From Burkholderiales bacterium 39-55-53 (GTDB lineage Bacteria > Pseudomonadota > Gammaproteobacteria > Burkholderiales > Burkholderiaceae_C), in contig NCJK01000001.1 of the NCBI GenBank assembly GCA_002282445.1, forward strand, positions 682,001 to 746,000: DNA of 64,000 bases, read 5' to 3'. Under the pieces are notes generated by a model. It worked only from the letters and a program-made list of their open reading frames with translations, made no database searches and was not told where the DNA came from. The position numbers and the translations under genes are program-made. Shown piece after piece: positions 63,784 through 64,000 of the stretch. Position 1 is the stretch's first letter; every line of letters starts with the position of its first letter.

Positions 63784-64000
63784 TTAATTAGATACTAAGG
63801 TATTAAATATTGGATTGATTATTTTGCGCCAAGCTTCTAACTTTTGAGAAAAAGACCAAGTGGCATGTGCCGGACTCGTCGACGGCAAACGATGGACAGG
63901 TATGCCAAGTGTTTGCGTGAGCTTGGCATGTTTGAAGCTCTCACCACCGTTGTGTGCAATGGCAGCCAGTTGGGGACAACGCATCCGCAAAATTTTCAAA
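63784..64000 (-). CDS. Uracil/hypoxanthine-DNA glycosylase family protein, C-terminal part (partial)
   Basis: The last 71 codons of a gene that begins beyond the right edge. LAAIAHNGGESFKHAK and VHRLPSTSPAHATWSFSQKLEAWRKI match the second half of the Mug/UDG superfamily, particularly the DNA-deoxyinosine (hypoxanthine) glycosylase group with its LPSTSPA motif. It would remove deaminated bases from DNA. The apparent methionine at the edge is not the true start. The 87 bases to the response regulator are AT-rich and hold nothing else I recognise. Confidence 0.75.
   Translation of the reverse strand, partial: LKILRMRCPQLAAIAHNGGESFKHAKLTQTLGIPVHRLPSTSPAHATWSFSQKLEAWRKIINPIFNTLVSN

Overview
The window looks like a chromosomal segment of a betaproteobacterium of the order Burkholderiales, most likely family Comamonadaceae (a Limnohabitans- or Rhodoferax-like freshwater bacterium is my best guess). 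Three things point there: the gene order pdxJ-recO-era-rnc-lepB-lepA-mucD next to fabF-acpP-fabG-fabD-fabH-plsX-rpmF-yceD, the protein sequences themselves, and a palindromic repeat between era and rnc of a type I recall from Comamonadaceae. Genes are tightly packed, with many ATGA stop/start overlaps. I saw no rRNA, insertion sequence, prophage or CRISPR array. One tRNA gene (Leu, anticodon CAA) is present.

Layout. (1) 1-14127, minus strand: translation, secretion and repair genes (pdxJ fragment, recO, era, rnc, lepB, lepA), a MucD-type periplasmic protease with a YgfX-like membrane protein, then the fatty-acid cluster. The rpoE-rseA-rseB genes often found before mucD in related genomes are absent. 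(2) 14130-18662: maf and a tetrapyrrole-methylase-family methyltransferase on the plus strand, converging on sppA, a Rieske protein, an HAD phosphatase and rluC. (3) 18663-22162: rne with a roughly 500-nt structured leader. (4) 22298-26516: hemC-hemD-hemX-hemY. (5) 26638-33444: argH, a PfkB-family sugar kinase, an AT-richer outer-membrane protein gene, lldD, an orphan RskA-like protein and a dinB-type polymerase. (6) 33498-36854: a signalling module of a PhnD-like binding protein, a histidine kinase and an HD-GYP response regulator. (7) 36865-43678: queF-yaaA, valS (with an in-frame palindromic insertion), galU and cysM-tusA. (8) 43794-49788: ion homeostasis, with a shortened KdpD-like kinase, a KdpE-like regulator, an RCK-type protein, the Kup potassium importer, a PsiE-family protein and a voltage-gated cation channel. 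(9) 50002-55836: tRNA-Leu, a protein with 24 Asn-x-Gln repeats, an old-yellow-enzyme reductase, an NAD(P)-binding protein, a ferredoxin-reductase and two small membrane proteins. (10) 55854-64000: rarA followed by livHMGF, a large sensor kinase converging on a single-domain response regulator, and the 3' end of a uracil/hypoxanthine DNA glycosylase gene.

Most genes are ordinary core functions. The best leads are the 24-copy Asn-x-Gln repeat protein (50132-51613), the bacterial voltage-gated channel with a TLEGWSE selectivity filter (48937-49788), the palindromic element translated inside valyl-tRNA synthetase (40109-40192), and the two compact signalling/transport modules at 33.5-36.9 kb and 43.8-48.5 kb. 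Assignments rest on sequence reading and remembered family motifs; no database search was possible.
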